Assembly (NCBI GenBank): GCA_015501585.1 | Contig: JADNRY010000013.1 | Coordinates: forward strand, 248,001-312,000 | DNA: 64,000 bases | Source: Rhodocollybia butyracea | Lineage: Eukaryota > Basidiomycota > Agaricomycetes > Agaricales > Omphalotaceae | Direction of reading: 5' to 3' | Shown: piece after piece, positions 35,161-46,989 of the stretch | Numbering within the stretch: position 1 is the stretch's first letter | Layout: each line of letters opens with the position of its first letter | Position numbers and translations under genes: made by a program | The notes under the pieces: generated by a model | Told to the model about the DNA's origin: nothing | Seen by the model: only the letters and a program-made list of their open reading frames with translations | Database searches by the model: none

Positions 35161-36927
35161 TCAAGAGTCAACCCTCGTAAGAAATTGCATAGCTCGCGCG
35201 AAATCCCCATCCGCATCGCTCTCCACCCACGAATAATTCTTCGTAATAGCATCACTCAGGACGGAAATCTGCTCCGATGTCAACTCTTGTCCTATCTCCT
35301 TGACGTCCTCAAATCCTGGCGCGTTTAACTCGTAACAAAAGCCCTGGTTACGTGCATTCCTCTGGATCATGTTTCCATAGGGTTGTCGAACGTAGTTGTA
35401 GGCTTGGAGGATACGGGCCCAAATTTCTGAACCTCCCTCACAAAACAGTCGCCCCAACACGTATCCATCCTGAGTACGATGTTGAGTGAATCGTATATAT
35501 TTTCCATTTAGCGCTTGACTACTCACTTCCATCGCCTGCCCTGCGCCAGCACCTAAAGGAGGTCATCTCCAAGTAAGGCGATCCGACGAAAAACATACCC
35601 AAGTGCGGCTGCATCAAATGTCTTCTCGTTACGAGGTAAACAAAACAATACTGTATAGGATCGTTCCTTTTACTTACGCAGCATCTCCGAGTAAGGAGAT
35701 CCGACGAGAAACGTATGTATCCATGGGGCGTAAATCTCGAATCATCCATCGAGACGGGTTTTCAACGCTCTTATCTTGCGAGTGAGTGGTGTTTCGAGCA
35801 CGGTGCATTCAGTGCCACTCACACCCAATAATTCTTGGACTTCTTCCTCCCATCCAACAAAGTGGCTGAGTACTTCTTCTGTAGTTGCGCTCTTGATCTC
35901 CGGACCATCCAAGGGCTTACCCTCATCTGCCATGTTTGAAAAGAATGCCACGACGTTGATGAATCGACCTCTGCTGATCGGATAGACCACCACGTGCTGC
36001 AACGAATATTGAAACAGAGAAAGGTATCGCTTTTCACACTGACCTTATTTTTACCACAATACTACCCATCAGGTAAAGAGTTTCGCCTCAGTACGGCAGG
36101 TAACATGAGACATGAGATATGTTAAACTGACAATTGTTTGTCTTTGAAGAGTTCTATGCTTTGGGTTTATTTTTTCAAGATTCTCTTTAGGAATCAAACC
36201 TCGAAAGACTTGGATCCCTGTATAGAAAATGCCTTTATGGTGGAAACATTCCCGTGTCATCGATTTTATACCGTCTGCCCCAATGAGAACGTCACAAGTC
36301 GCCTCAGATCCATTCTTGAAATACAACTCGACGCAGTCTTCCTGTTCCTTGCATTTGATAAGACGATGATCGAGATGTATCCGGCAGAAGGATGGGACGT
36401 GTTTGAGAAGCGTCTGTTGGAGATCTTGTCTGTCTGGTTGTTAGTTGATTATGTTATTACGACCACGATAGGGGAACCACCTATGAAAAGGGAGCGCTGT
36501 AAATAGGTGAGTTATATCTATTTTTCTCTGCCTAACCTACTACCTACCTTTCATATCGCCATTGAGGAATGTAAAACCCTCCTTTCGATCGCTGATACGG
36601 AACTCGACTCCCTCCGGTGGCTGATTGAAGTTGAAGCCCTCTGGTAGAGTTGCCACCAAATCCTCCTTCAACCCCAAATACTCAAGAAACTTCCGAGTTC
36701 GAGACCATAGTGCTATTCCAGCCCCAATTTCAGTAATCTGTAGTGCTTGCTCGTACAAATCGATCTCAATATTCAGGCAGTCCTTGAGCGCCACCGCACA
36801 CAGTAATCCCCCGATGCCTCCTCCTCTGAACATGGTTGTTATGTTTGAAGGTAAGTAATCTAGAGAACAAACCTACTCACACTATGGCCAGCCTTGTCTT
36901 AGAGCTTGAATTAGAGGAAGGAATCAT
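35161..36927 (-). CDS. FAD-dependent monooxygenase, salicylate hydroxylase-like
   Basis: A short first exon (MIPSSNSSSKTRLAIV) joins GGGIGGLLCAVAL at an intron near 36832-36880, restoring the FAD-binding GxGxxG. The next blocks are IGAGIALWSRTRKFLEYLG, then after an intron DHRLIKCKEQEDCVEL, LIGADGIKS (the DG motif), and VVVYPISRGRFINVVAFFSN. The GD motif is RISLLGDAAHLMQPHLGAG, split by two introns (35622-35677 and 35553-35598) around a 23-nt exon. The C-terminal helical part ends FARAMQFLTRVDS. This is the group A flavoprotein hydroxylase layout. The substrate is unknown; relatives act on salicylate or other aromatics. The 46-nt intron at 35553-35598 contains a diverged copy of the neighbouring exon. 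Confidence 0.87.
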
Positions 36928-37726
36928 CGAAACTTAGAGCATCTGACAGGTCTGGCCTCCCACCCTCAGTGTTTTTAAAGAAATTCTTCCTGGTGGTTCC
37001 TCTATGATGTCATTTGTCCGTTTTTCCGCGCTGTTTTTAGCCACCGTTTTGCCAAAAAAAAAAGACTTGCTGGTAAGTGCCAAAGGCGCTTATCAAAGGT
37101 CCTGAGATTCGTTGCATAAGCGCCTTCGTTATAGACTCTTCCGATTCTCGGTATACTTAGTACATTTAATTCGGACTTTCAAAGCTCCCACCTGTTCTCA
37201 CTTACTCACACTTGTCCCGGGCTTGGTCTTTGTGAATTCGTCAGCTTGTGCACACACCCACAAGCCCCAAACATTTTAAGTATACTACTTACTCGTTCTG
37301 CTGTGGACTCTGCTAGTATTGCTCACATCGATCCGACACAGTTAGGATTGCATAATGTCATTCTATCTCATAATCCGTAATATAACCGAAGATTTAACCT
37401 AATAAGGTTGATACAGATGCAGGACATCAGTCTCAAGCATGTCTTTCCGTGCTCTAAGTATAGCGTAAACGTCTGTGTCATTCATCCGGTTTCCCATACC
37501 GTTTTTTGACGCAGGTCAAGTAACCATAACTTGCGCTGTTTATGTACTCATGTATTTTGGAATTTGTGCGATAGTACTTCTTTTTCTCTCTCCTTGTACA
37601 GAATCGTTGAGATTGTGCGCCCCAGGCATCTGGGACCCCGACTGTTCCGAAGTGGGGGCACGTCGTTTACTACCACCAGGCTGTTGAATGAATACTCACT
37701 GGGCGTCGAAACCATTTCTTACTTCA
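36928..37726. other. Intergenic between FAD monooxygenase and TFC4
   Basis: Presumed promoter of the monooxygenase gene and terminator of TFC4. A small imperfect inverted repeat (gccaaaggcgcttat ... ataagcgcc) lies at about 37079-37125. Short frames at 37475-37773 have no motif. Nothing else supported. Confidence 0.4.
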
Positions 37727-40700
37727 TTACAAAGAAAGCCATCGGCGATACAACATGTCAGCCAAAGGGATAGCCCCAGTCAAAATATATATCAGAGAAA
37801 GATTGTAGGCAGCTTCTTTTGCAAAATCCCCAATCTGTACAGAGGAAAGGGAATTAGTCGGCGGACTACTTGCAGAGGGTAGTGGCAAACTAATATGCAC
37901 AATAGACTGTTTGCCTTGCTTCTGAGTCTCGGCTAGCTGGAGGACGCGTTCATAATGGCTGACGGCAAGAGAATGAAGTCCTATGAAGGGTCTAAGTTTA
38001 AGTTGTGTAGTCCCAAACAGTAAGTCAACGCACCAAGTTGATGAAACATCCTACCAAAGTTGTATTCAACTTCGCTGGCGCGCACAAGATCAACAGAGCG
38101 GATGGAGCGGTATTTGGACAGAAACGCCATTCCCTATAGCGATAAAATGAAATCAACACATGAATGGACTGTGCAACCTGAGTAACACTACTTGAGCTAT
38201 CAAATGATGTCGGTTGTCAGACTGCCTCTGCATTGCACGCCCAACAGATGCGATTGCAAGGCATAACAGTATCATGGGATCTTCAGGACAGTAGTCGTAG
38301 GCGTGAAGAAGGTAAACTAGGCAAAACAAGTAAATCTTGGGTTTTGCGTAGAAGGAGCAAGACATACAGATAGCACTCTGATAGCTTTTCGCAGCGATAC
38401 ACATCTGGCCATAGATAGAGACTGTGAGAGGGTTATCTTTTGTGGGAAGGGGGGTTTTATCGTTCGATAGAGGAATGTCGATATCTGCAGCACCACCTGC
38501 GCCTCCATCTGAGTCCTCGTCGCCCAGCTCTTCCGTAGCATCTTTGTCCTTCTCTTTTCTTCCTCCTGATGACAAAGTGGAGGGCATAATTGGTGCCCAT
38601 CGCTTGAGGATGCCATTCCATTTCAACAGTTCTGGATCTTTCACTGCAACATCGCTAAGCTTCATCTCTCGGAAGAAGAATTTCTGTAATGTAGAGGTGA
38701 TGAACGAATCGGTTGGACGTAGGCCACTCGAGAGTGAAGCCATGAGGAGACGGTACATTTCGTTATTGAACTGATTTGAGGATATCAATTTGCGACATTG
38801 TTCCACAACGACAACGAAGTGGTTTGTTTGAATGGCGCAGGCTATAATAACACTCCAGAGTCAGGACATGAATTAGAGCAAAACTTTGAGTGTACCAATG
38901 AGCGCTAGCCGTATTGGAACTTGATATTCAGGCGTCATGTAGGCGTTCGACATAAGAACATGGCGAAGAACTTCATCAGCAAGCTCGTATTGATTCCGTT
39001 TTGTGAGTATGAAGCAGTACTGTGGATGATCGTTATGTCATGAACAGAACACCATGGAATCATGATCTTCACCTGCATGATGAGGTGCAGCCAGTCGCTA
39101 AACAAAACTCCCCGGAAGATCTCCACCCCATTGAGTTTGGGTTGTTTACGGGGTGTGCTTTCTATGTATGAACGATTAAACGGTCAATGTATTCGAAAAT
39201 AAAAGAGACGGCGTACGGATATCAAGTTGTAACCTTGACGCCATGCGATCCTCATCAACTTCATGATCAGCGGATTCCTTCGCTCTGCGCTTGCGTTTGG
39301 GAAACATTCCCCGGAAAGGATTGTTCTGTGTCAAGTTGAGTGGAGGAATGATTGAAAGAACAAACTCCTTACCCTCGCAGCAGTAAATAAGAGCCTCGTC
39401 TCTCTAAATGTATCGACTAACTTTTCCGCCTCAAGCATCCACTCCCTTTCTATCGTCCCTTCAGGCATCTCTTCGTTCTCATTTTGTTGCTCCATCATAC
39501 TTTTAGCAGTTTCAATAGCAGACCCAATATTTTCGACTGCTTCGTCCCTCTCCCTTAGCATTGCATCCCAGATTTCTTTCACTCTACCGTAGCTTCGTAG
39601 CACTTCCTTCTCTTTCTCTACCTCCAGCTCCTTTAATTGAGCTTGAGTGAGTCGATTTGGTATATTCCCCTTGGAAGTGGATTTGCTGTTCTTTGATCGA
39701 TCCTCCATGAAGAGCGAGGAGGAGGCATTGGTGGAAGAGGAGGCATTAGCTTGAGATGCATCTTTGTAGCGGCGTTTTCGGGAGTCAATAACTGTTAAAG
39801 GCGGTCAATGAAAGTGATCGTAGGACTACCGCAAAGGTGATACCTTGGTAAACTAAGTCCAAGGCTTTCCGTGGCTCATTCATTATCTCGTAGATCTCTG
39901 CCAGCTTCATCTTTGCGTCGTTATTTGTCGGGTCGGCAAGTCGAACTAGGAGTAATAGTTAATTGACAACGGAAAAAAATGTGAGACGGAGGAAATTGCA
40001 CCATGTTCATATATTTCAGCAGCATCCTTCAGCTCATCGAGCATACGAAGGCATGAAGCTGTCTGAAGAAGAATATATACACTGCTGGTCTACCAAAAGC
40101 GCAATATGAAGTGGATACCGGAGTATTTGGAGGCAGCAGACTTACACTGATATCAGTACCGAGAATCTCATACACAGGCTTCGCCTCTGCCCACATTCCT
40201 CGCTCATAGTACGCATCTGCGATTTCTAGAAACAATGCTGCATAGTCTAGGACGTCTTCTTGCAGTATGATGTTTGCATGCATCTACATGATATATTTTT
40301 CAAACATGTAGTAGAGAACAAGTGACAGATACGTACCACACCCTCATCAACTTCTCCCATCTTGATCCTTGCGACTGCAAGACGATGTCGGGCATTTACA
40401 TCCAGCGGGAAATAACCAGACTGCATGGTCCCTGTCAGGCTAGCAGCACTCGATTTAACGGTAGTAGCGGATGATGTTATTGTATTTGGGTGCGAAGAAG
40501 ATAAAGGATCGCTAGTCGGGTTCGTTGCTACTGAAGCCGTCCTGCTAAACCCTTCAAGATCAAACTCCCTATCATCTTCCAGGATATCCCAATACTTTTG
40601 ATCTGCCCGACCTTGCAGCCATCTACTGCCTGTCTTAATCACTTGGACAGCTTTATCGTACTCTCCAAGAGTATTGTACAAATCTGCAAGAACCAAGATA

Positions 40701-41879
40701 TTAAGCATGGAAAATCCACCTCCGGGAACCGAGGTACTCGTTGAATCAGTTCCAGAAGGCCCGGAGATATGACCTGAGCCAGTAGGAAAGCGTTGTTGGT
40801 AATTATCAAACGCATTTTGAAACAGTGTAGTGCAGGTGGTTAGATCGCCCAACTCGATAAGAATAGGCCGAATTTCGTCAAGAACGGTGAGATCGTGAGG
40901 GAACCGTTTGAGGATAGAGAGAAAAGTTTGACGAGCCTAATATCGAGTTCGTCACAAGAACACAAAAGTTATAGAACACTCACAATTCGCAAGTCACCGG
41001 TTTCCTTAGCGAAGGCCGCGCGATCCCAACGTGCATCAACGTTGGATGGATCCAGGCTATAAATTTTTCTGTAACAGTATAATGCCTGTTGATTGAAGCC
41101 AAGATTTCTGGTAGATTTGTTACCATTACATCGGTGAAAATAACATAGAAGAAACGAACCTGGACTCTCGTGCCAGGCGGTCCCATTCCTCAGGATCATG
41201 CCTCAAATGAGCTGCCATGATGCGAAGTTGAAGTGCACGGTCCTTTTGCTGCATGTCCTCGTAACATTGTGCGAGCACAGTCCAAGCTGAAGCTGCTCGA
41301 GGTTCAATTCGTATGACTTCCTGCATAATTCTAATAGCCTCAGGAAGATCACTGTCCACGAACGCTTGATTCCCATCTCCGATGAGCGAGCGCACTTGTT
41401 GCGACAAAACAGGTCCGTTGAATGCACGCGATTTCTGCAATTAAATGTCAGCGAAGAGCGATTAAAGACGCGTGCAACACGGACCTTTTTCCGACGTTTC
41501 CCAATGCCTGAAGCTGCGCGTAGATCATCCTTAAAAACTTCTTCTTCGTCTTCAATATTGATATCCCAATCCTTAGCTAAAGAAGGGTCATTGCGTTCGC
41601 GGATGTTTTGCACCAAACGACTACACATGGTCAGCAACGAAAGGTGGATTCGAAAGACACTTACTCAAAGTCCCCTTCTATCTCTTGCTCAGCAACGGCC
41701 ACCCCAGTTTCAGATTCAAGACCTCCATCCTGGTCAACATCCATTTCTTCATCTGAACTGGACTCGGATGGAGCTGCACTGTCTTCTGAACCTAAAGGAA
41801 AGCATCGAGCAATTTAGAAAGGAATTTTCGCTGAAAACTGACCATCAAGTTCATCGTCCGAAAATGTTTGGGAATGCAT
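37727..41879 (-). CDS. TFC4: TFIIIC tau subunit with TPR repeats
   Basis: Begins MHSQTFSDDELDGSED with an acidic N-terminus (SSSDEEMDVDQDGG). Tetratricopeptide repeats follow in order: VRSLIGDGNQAFVDSDLPEA, AWTVLAQCYEDMQQKDRALQ, LGFNQQALYCYRKIYSLDPS, LADLYNTLGEYDKAVQVIK, ALFLEIADAYYERGMWAEA and KMKLAEIYEIMNEPRKALDL. A basic/coiled region with KGNIPNRLTQAQLKELEVEK separates these from the second TPR block (VEIFRGVLFSDWLHLIMQY, FYLLHAYDYCPEDPMILLCL, FGRMFHQLGLHSLAVSHYER). The end is EAAYNLSLIYILTGAIPLAD then MLYRRWLSL. This is the tau131/GTF3C3 layout, the TFIIIC subunit that recruits TFIIIB at RNA polymerase III promoters. Many introns of about 50 nt; all junctions inspected keep the frame. 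Confidence 0.92.
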
Positions 41880-42504
41880 TATCAGGTCATCCATCGGAGT
41901 TGCAAAACACAATGTCGGGCCGGCTTATCCCGTAAACAGTCCAGGCAGTATACTCATGAGCAAACGTTCACAATAGTACATCTCCAGAGTCCACGCCGAG
42001 AGAGTCTGTTAGAAGGAAGGGTATGAGCATTGATGCAGATGGTCTACTAAATGACGAAAAAGCTCTCGAGCCGCTATTGAAGGAATAAGACGAAGAAAAG
42101 TGAAAGAGAAGGAGAGGAGCTAAAAGAAGTGGCTAGAAGAGGTCAGGAGAGTGACCAAAAGGAGAGCTCGAAGACGGGCATGGAGTGTATATACTATTTT
42201 CCTTTTCACTCTCTACGCTATTCACCACTAATCCCCCTACATCTTCTACACCACGGCGTTACAACCTGAACGTTGTTCAAGCCCTTTCACTTGTCTGATA
42301 TTTTCAATACATCTTATACTGATCTAGAGTAGGGAAATGATGTAACACTATGTAAACAATGACTACTGAAGAGTCATTGGATGGATCCATCTTTTTTAGT
42401 AAAGTAATAAGAAGGCTGCAGTGGCACTGCACGCAAAGAAACGCTTTGACCGATGGTCATGCAGTTGGCAACTTAGCCGGCCCGTTCCTTCTCTTGTTTT
42501 CATC
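41880..42504. promoter_or_regulatory. Region between divergent TFC4 and F-box genes
   Basis: About 625 bases. The first 330 are purine-rich on the plus strand (gaagaaaagtgaaagagaaggagagg), a polypyrimidine tract for the leftward TFC4 gene. No gene supported. Confidence 0.4.
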
Positions 42505-44252
42505 ATGGATCTTTCAATGTCCACAACAACAGACCCATCGTAAGCTCAGCGTACTACTATCTTTGCCAGTATAATCATAAATCATGCTAGGCTCATCTAT
42601 GACTCTCCGAGATACGAATTCTTCGAAGACGACGGCGACAGCATTAACACCAGTCTTGACGCTTATTCCTATGCCATTGAGCCTCTTCCTCCTGCAGTAA
42701 ATGCCCTATTAAAGACCAACGAAGCTCCATTACACTTCAACATACTGCAAAGCGAGAGAAGAGAAGCTGAAACCGTGCTGTCCGACCTCAACTCCCGGCT
42801 AGAGAAGATGAAGGCAGAAGTTGCCCAGTTTACTATCAAACGCGATCATGTTATATCTATGATAGAGACATATCGGAATGTTCTTCATCCTATCAGGCAA
42901 GACTTTTTGTTCCATGGGGCGTGAGGCTTACTGTTGCTTATCAGACGCACGCCACCAGAGGTGTTACTGGAAATATTTTCCTATTGTGTGGACTTTGTGG
43001 ACACAGATCGCCCCGAAATGTGTCTAGGGATCAACTCGCTGGATACGAGAAACGCGCCATGGAATTTGGGACAGGTGTGCAAGTATTGGCGATCCATAGT
43101 GTTGGAATGTCCGCGATTGTGGTGTTCATTGTCCATAGATTTGTCTAAACTGCAGCACGCAGATACCGTGAAGCGACAAAAACTCGAGAACGCCACAGTA
43201 ATATTACTGTCACACTATCTCAGACGTTCCAAGGACTGTCCCTTGACGATCGCAGTCTTCTCGCACGTAGCAATGCATCCACTCCTTTCAATCCTCTGTG
43301 CCTCCTCCCATCGGTGGTACAATGTTCTTCTCTCCCTTCCAGCAGAGGGCTTTGCGCCGTTGACGTCCATGAGGGGATGCCTACCCAAACTTAAACTGTT
43401 GCATCTTCGTAACTTTGTATCTCTCGAGAACATCTGGTCCACAATGCCTATGGTCGATGCTTTCGAATATACACCAAATCTCTTGGGCGTCCGAGCTCAC
43501 GAGATTCCCAATATTGCCACCAGAGTCCTTCTACCTTGGGATCAAATTTCACATTGCTCCTCAAATTACACTCCTAATGGCGATGTCCTCTTCCGAGATT
43601 CAATAAATCGCGCCAATATGACATTCTGACAAGAGGAACGAAGCTTCGGCATGCAACTTTACTTTGTGCAGGTTATGGTCCTTCGCTTTCCATCACACCT
43701 CTTAAACACAGTTTTCTTACTTGCCTCACGGTGGACTTGATTCGTCGCAGCAGCCCAGATCTAATAGGGCAGCTCCTTGGTGCTCTGACGCTACCGTCCT
43801 TGCGTTCTTTACGCTTGTCCGTGTCCAGCAGACATTTTCCTCGTCCAGACGTGCGGCCCATAGTCCGTCTTATTGAACGGTCAAACTGCTCATTGATAAA
43901 AATGCGTCTCAAGGGTTTTGAAACCAGTGTCGAACAAGATGATTCACCCTTTCGTTCACTGATGACCGCTGTTCAGAATTCGATACAAATCCTGTGTTTA
44001 GAAAACTTTCCCAACAGCCTCCTATCAGCTCTCATGGCGACTCAGGATCCGGATGATCCACCACTCTTGCCGCTGCTAAGGCACCTGCGTGTGTCGGGCA
44101 TATGTCCAGTGGAACTGGACCAAATACTTTTCGTGACGATGGTGGAATCACGAGTGAAGTATACAAAGTTCATGGCGCTTGTGACGAGCTCACAGTTTGT
44201 TCTGACGAATCCGGAGGCGCAGAGGCGTTTGGATGCTTTGAGTTCTCACTGA
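42505..44252 (+). CDS. F-box protein with possible frame break
   Basis: Exon 1 (42505-42539) gives MDLSMSTTTDPS; a second ATG lies at 42517. Exon 2 (42591-42896) starts LIYDSPRYEFFEDDGDS and holds a coiled coil (LQSERREAETVLSDLNSRLE). It joins exon 3 through an intron with a GC donor (42897-42944), giving HPIRRTPPEVLLEIFSYCVD, the F-box. WNLGQVCKYWRSIVLECPRL and leucine-rich segments follow. Near 43560-43630 the frame changes: the text after SSNYTPNGDVL continues only in another frame (RQYDILTRGTKLRHA, then LTVDLIRRSSPDLIGQLLGA). No normal intron explains this. The last part (LLPLLRHLRVSGICPVELDQ) is typical of agaric F-box/LRR-like adaptors. Either a sequencing indel or a decaying copy. Confidence 0.65.
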
Positions 44253-44435
44253 ACGGCATGGCATGACTTATGGGCTGAACGGAAACAATGTAACATACTA
44301 TAATTTTAAGAATCTCCAGTTGTCCACGCGCCTCCGTCCGGAGTGTCTCCGGAGATTGACCGACAGGGACTGATGAAGCGATGCAACCTGGATGCAACCG
44401 AGCTAACTGTTCTTGCCTCTTTTGTCTCCCTCTCT

Positions 44436-44587
44436 CATTTTTTGCACGAATTCATTTTTTGCACGAATTCATTTTTTGCACGAATTCATTTTTTGCACGA
44501 ATTCATTTTTTGCACGAATTCATTTTTTGCACGAATTCATTTTTTGCACGAATTCATTTTTGCACGAATTCATTTTTTGCACGAATT
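44436..44587. repeat. 17-bp minisatellite, nine copies
   Basis: Nine head-to-tail copies of cattttttgcacgaatt; eight are identical and the eighth in order lacks one T (16 bp). Every junction makes an EcoRI site (gaattc). The near-perfect identity suggests recent expansion. The period is not a multiple of three, so frames passing through it are not genes. Confidence 0.95.
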
Positions 44588-44813
44588 CTCAACTGAAAAG
44601 TGCCAAGTGAATTTTTGCCTGAAATTGCCGGTGCTGACATAAGGTTCTCTAAATTTGACCATGTGAAGATGTTTCCAATTTTTTTCCGTCCAGGCTATTC
44701 CCCACGACGACAGTCTCGCTCCAACTACTCCAGCTCGCAGCTGCGGATCACACGTTCCTTCAAATTTAACGGTCTTGAACAAGAATTGAGTTTCTCGTAG
44801 CTGGCTAATCTCA

Positions 44814-46508
44814 ATGGGTACGTATTTAGTCATTTTGGACGAAGAGATTCCAAAACTGATCCCCCGAATTTACAGCCTCAAGGTATGCGTTGCTCGAGGT
44901 GGATTCATAGCTAGATTTCTCATAAAATTTTTAGCTCCCCAATTAGCACTGGCCCCCGGCAAGTTCAACCAGTTCGCCTTCGTCAACATCTACGTCTTCT
45001 ACCACCACAACGAGCACGACGTCTTCCACGTCGAGTACAACCTCAACTTCGAGTTCAACATCGAGCAGCACCTCCTCGACTACTACCTCATCGTCCTCGT
45101 CCTCATCATCTACAACGAGTTCAAGCACAACTACCCCCTCAAGCTCTTCGTCTTCCACAACCAGTATTAGTACATCTAGCCCGCCTGTACAAACAAGTGC
45201 AGTAGTAACAACAACTAATTCAAATGGTCAAACTACAACAGTTGTAATAACTCCTTCAGCACCCGTTTCTACAAGCCCTTCCGTCGGTACTTCTTCCAAC
45301 GACAAGACCAGTAGCTCGTAAGTGGATTTAATTCCGTCCTCGATCGCGTTGTGGCGATGCAGTCTTCCTAATTTACTCAACTGAATAATCCGACCTAGAT
45401 TCTTCTCTAACAAAGGAGCAGTAGCCGGTACTTTTGCTGCTGTTGGTATAGTCGTCGCTATCATCGCCCTTGTCTTCATTACCAGCACAATCCGCCGCCG
45501 GCGACAGAAGCGCTTCGATCGCGAAATGGACGAGGCTGCAATGGAAGCTGCAGGCGCAGAAGTACCTGCGTTCCTTGATGATGACGATGAGCCAAAACCA
45601 TACGGAACATCAGCTTATGGAGGAGCTGGCGGGTATGGGCCCAGCGGAGGATATGGTGCTCAGGGGATTGGAGTTCCTCAGGTGGAGGTGGAGGAGTATA
45701 TTCGGATACTGCCTCCCATGGCACTTACGCCCAGCCACCCATGTCCCACGAGAGCTACCCCATGCATGACTTTGGCCCTTCTAATGGTAATGGCACAGGT
45801 GTGGGTATAGGTGGAGTCTTCGAGCATGGTGATGCCTTTGCAGCTGGTGGAGCCGCCAGTGCTGCCGCCGCTGCCACTAGAGGAATTAACAGCGATAGTG
45901 GCCGCTCTGGAATGTCTAGTACTGCCGTAGGCGACTCTCCTTACCCTGCATTCCTACAACACGGCTACGACACTGGTGCGGGCGTTGGTCCCGGTGGTTA
46001 CCCTGCCATAGGTCGCGGAGCACCTGTGTAGTTGCAGGTGGAGCAGCAGGTATGGCAGGAATTGGTAGAAGGTCTAGCATGAACACGACTGGTATAAACA
46101 GAATGAAGAGTCAGTCTTCGACTGGGGCGTTATCAAACCCTAGTACGCAGCCGGAAAGTTATGCCTCCATTTCCAACCAGGTTTCGCTGGCCCTGCCCAA
46201 CCCGAGTTCAACGCGAGTACAAAACAGCGACCCCAGCGCTGAAGCAGGTGCATTCACGGCTGGAGGCGCAAATTTCAGCTCAGCGGTTCACGATGCTGCG
46301 TTTGGCGGCCAAGAAGACCACCCATTGCCAAATCCATTCACCTCGAAAATGGAAAGTGATGAGGGCCCTGAAGGAGAGGAGGACCCATATGGCGGATATG
46401 GTAGCGAGGAAGAAGAGCAGCCGAAGAAGGTGCTAAAGGTCAGGCTTAATCCGCTCTTTTGAATCTCACTTCTGACGCGTGTTTGCTTTACAGGTTGCTA
46501 ATGAGTAA
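44814..46508 (+). CDS. Mid2/Wsc-like single-pass membrane protein with Ser/Thr-rich ectodomain
   Basis: A long Ser/Thr-rich stretch is coded from about 44947 (HWPPASSTSSPSSTSTSSTT...), then TSPPVQTSAVVTTTNSNGQT. After an intron (donor 45318 region, acceptor about 45399) comes the membrane helix GAVAGTFAAVGIVVAIIALV and a basic stop (STIRRRRQKRFDRE). The cytoplasmic tail is Gly/Tyr/Pro-rich with DDDDEPKPYGTSAYGG and SDEGPEGEEDPYGGYG, ending KKVLKVANE after a final intron. The architecture matches fungal wall-stress-sensor-like proteins of agarics. The frame shifts near 45662-45690: either one missing G in a GGGG run or a 26-nt intron. A 45-nt intron (about 45996-46039) accounts for the next shift. 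The true start and signal peptide are not identified; 44814 is a guess. Confidence 0.6.
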
Positions 46509-46989
46509 TTTTCTCGTACACCTCAGCTGAGCTTTTCAGGTCTGCGGTCTTCTATCTCTGCTCTTAACGGTTGGCAATTATTTATGCATCATCTATTGAC
46601 TACTGTAGTGTGTTCTCATTTGTTTTCCTTTCTTTTCTCACAATATACAGATAGTTTGTATCTATTTTTTTCGCTTGGGTCTAGGTGTTATTAGCATGTT
46701 TTTTGGTGGTACCATCGACTGCAATCATTGCCCTGTTGTCACTATTGTTTTTGCTTGATGTATGATCCACCGTTGTTCCCTTACTTATAATTGCCTAGCA
46801 CTCCTGTCTTGCCTTTTCTACTATTTACGACGGACACCTCCGATTTTTTTTTGACTTTAGAATGCACTGGACTCTACCGTTTGCTTGTATGTCCTCCTTA
46901 TAACTTACATCATCGTATGATCGAAACGTCGGAATGAGAGCTTCCGACAGCACAATCCAAAAAAAAAACAACAGGGCTGAAATATAAAA

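Noticed and set aside
36138..36506. 122-codon plus-strand frame
   Set aside because: Antisense to the FAD monooxygenase coding exons.
37065..37140. Inverted repeat as a transposon end
   Set aside because: Arms of about ten imperfect bases, no target duplication or transposase nearby.
41366..41935. 189-codon plus-strand frame
   Set aside because: Antisense to TFC4, whose exons and splice sites are well supported.
44436..44587. CRISPR array
   Set aside because: Units are contiguous with no unique spacers, and the genome is eukaryotic.
44413..44656. Open frames through the 17-bp repeat, with HFLHEFIF-like peptides in all three frames
   Set aside because: They result from a stop-free repeat with a period not divisible by three; no other coding evidence.
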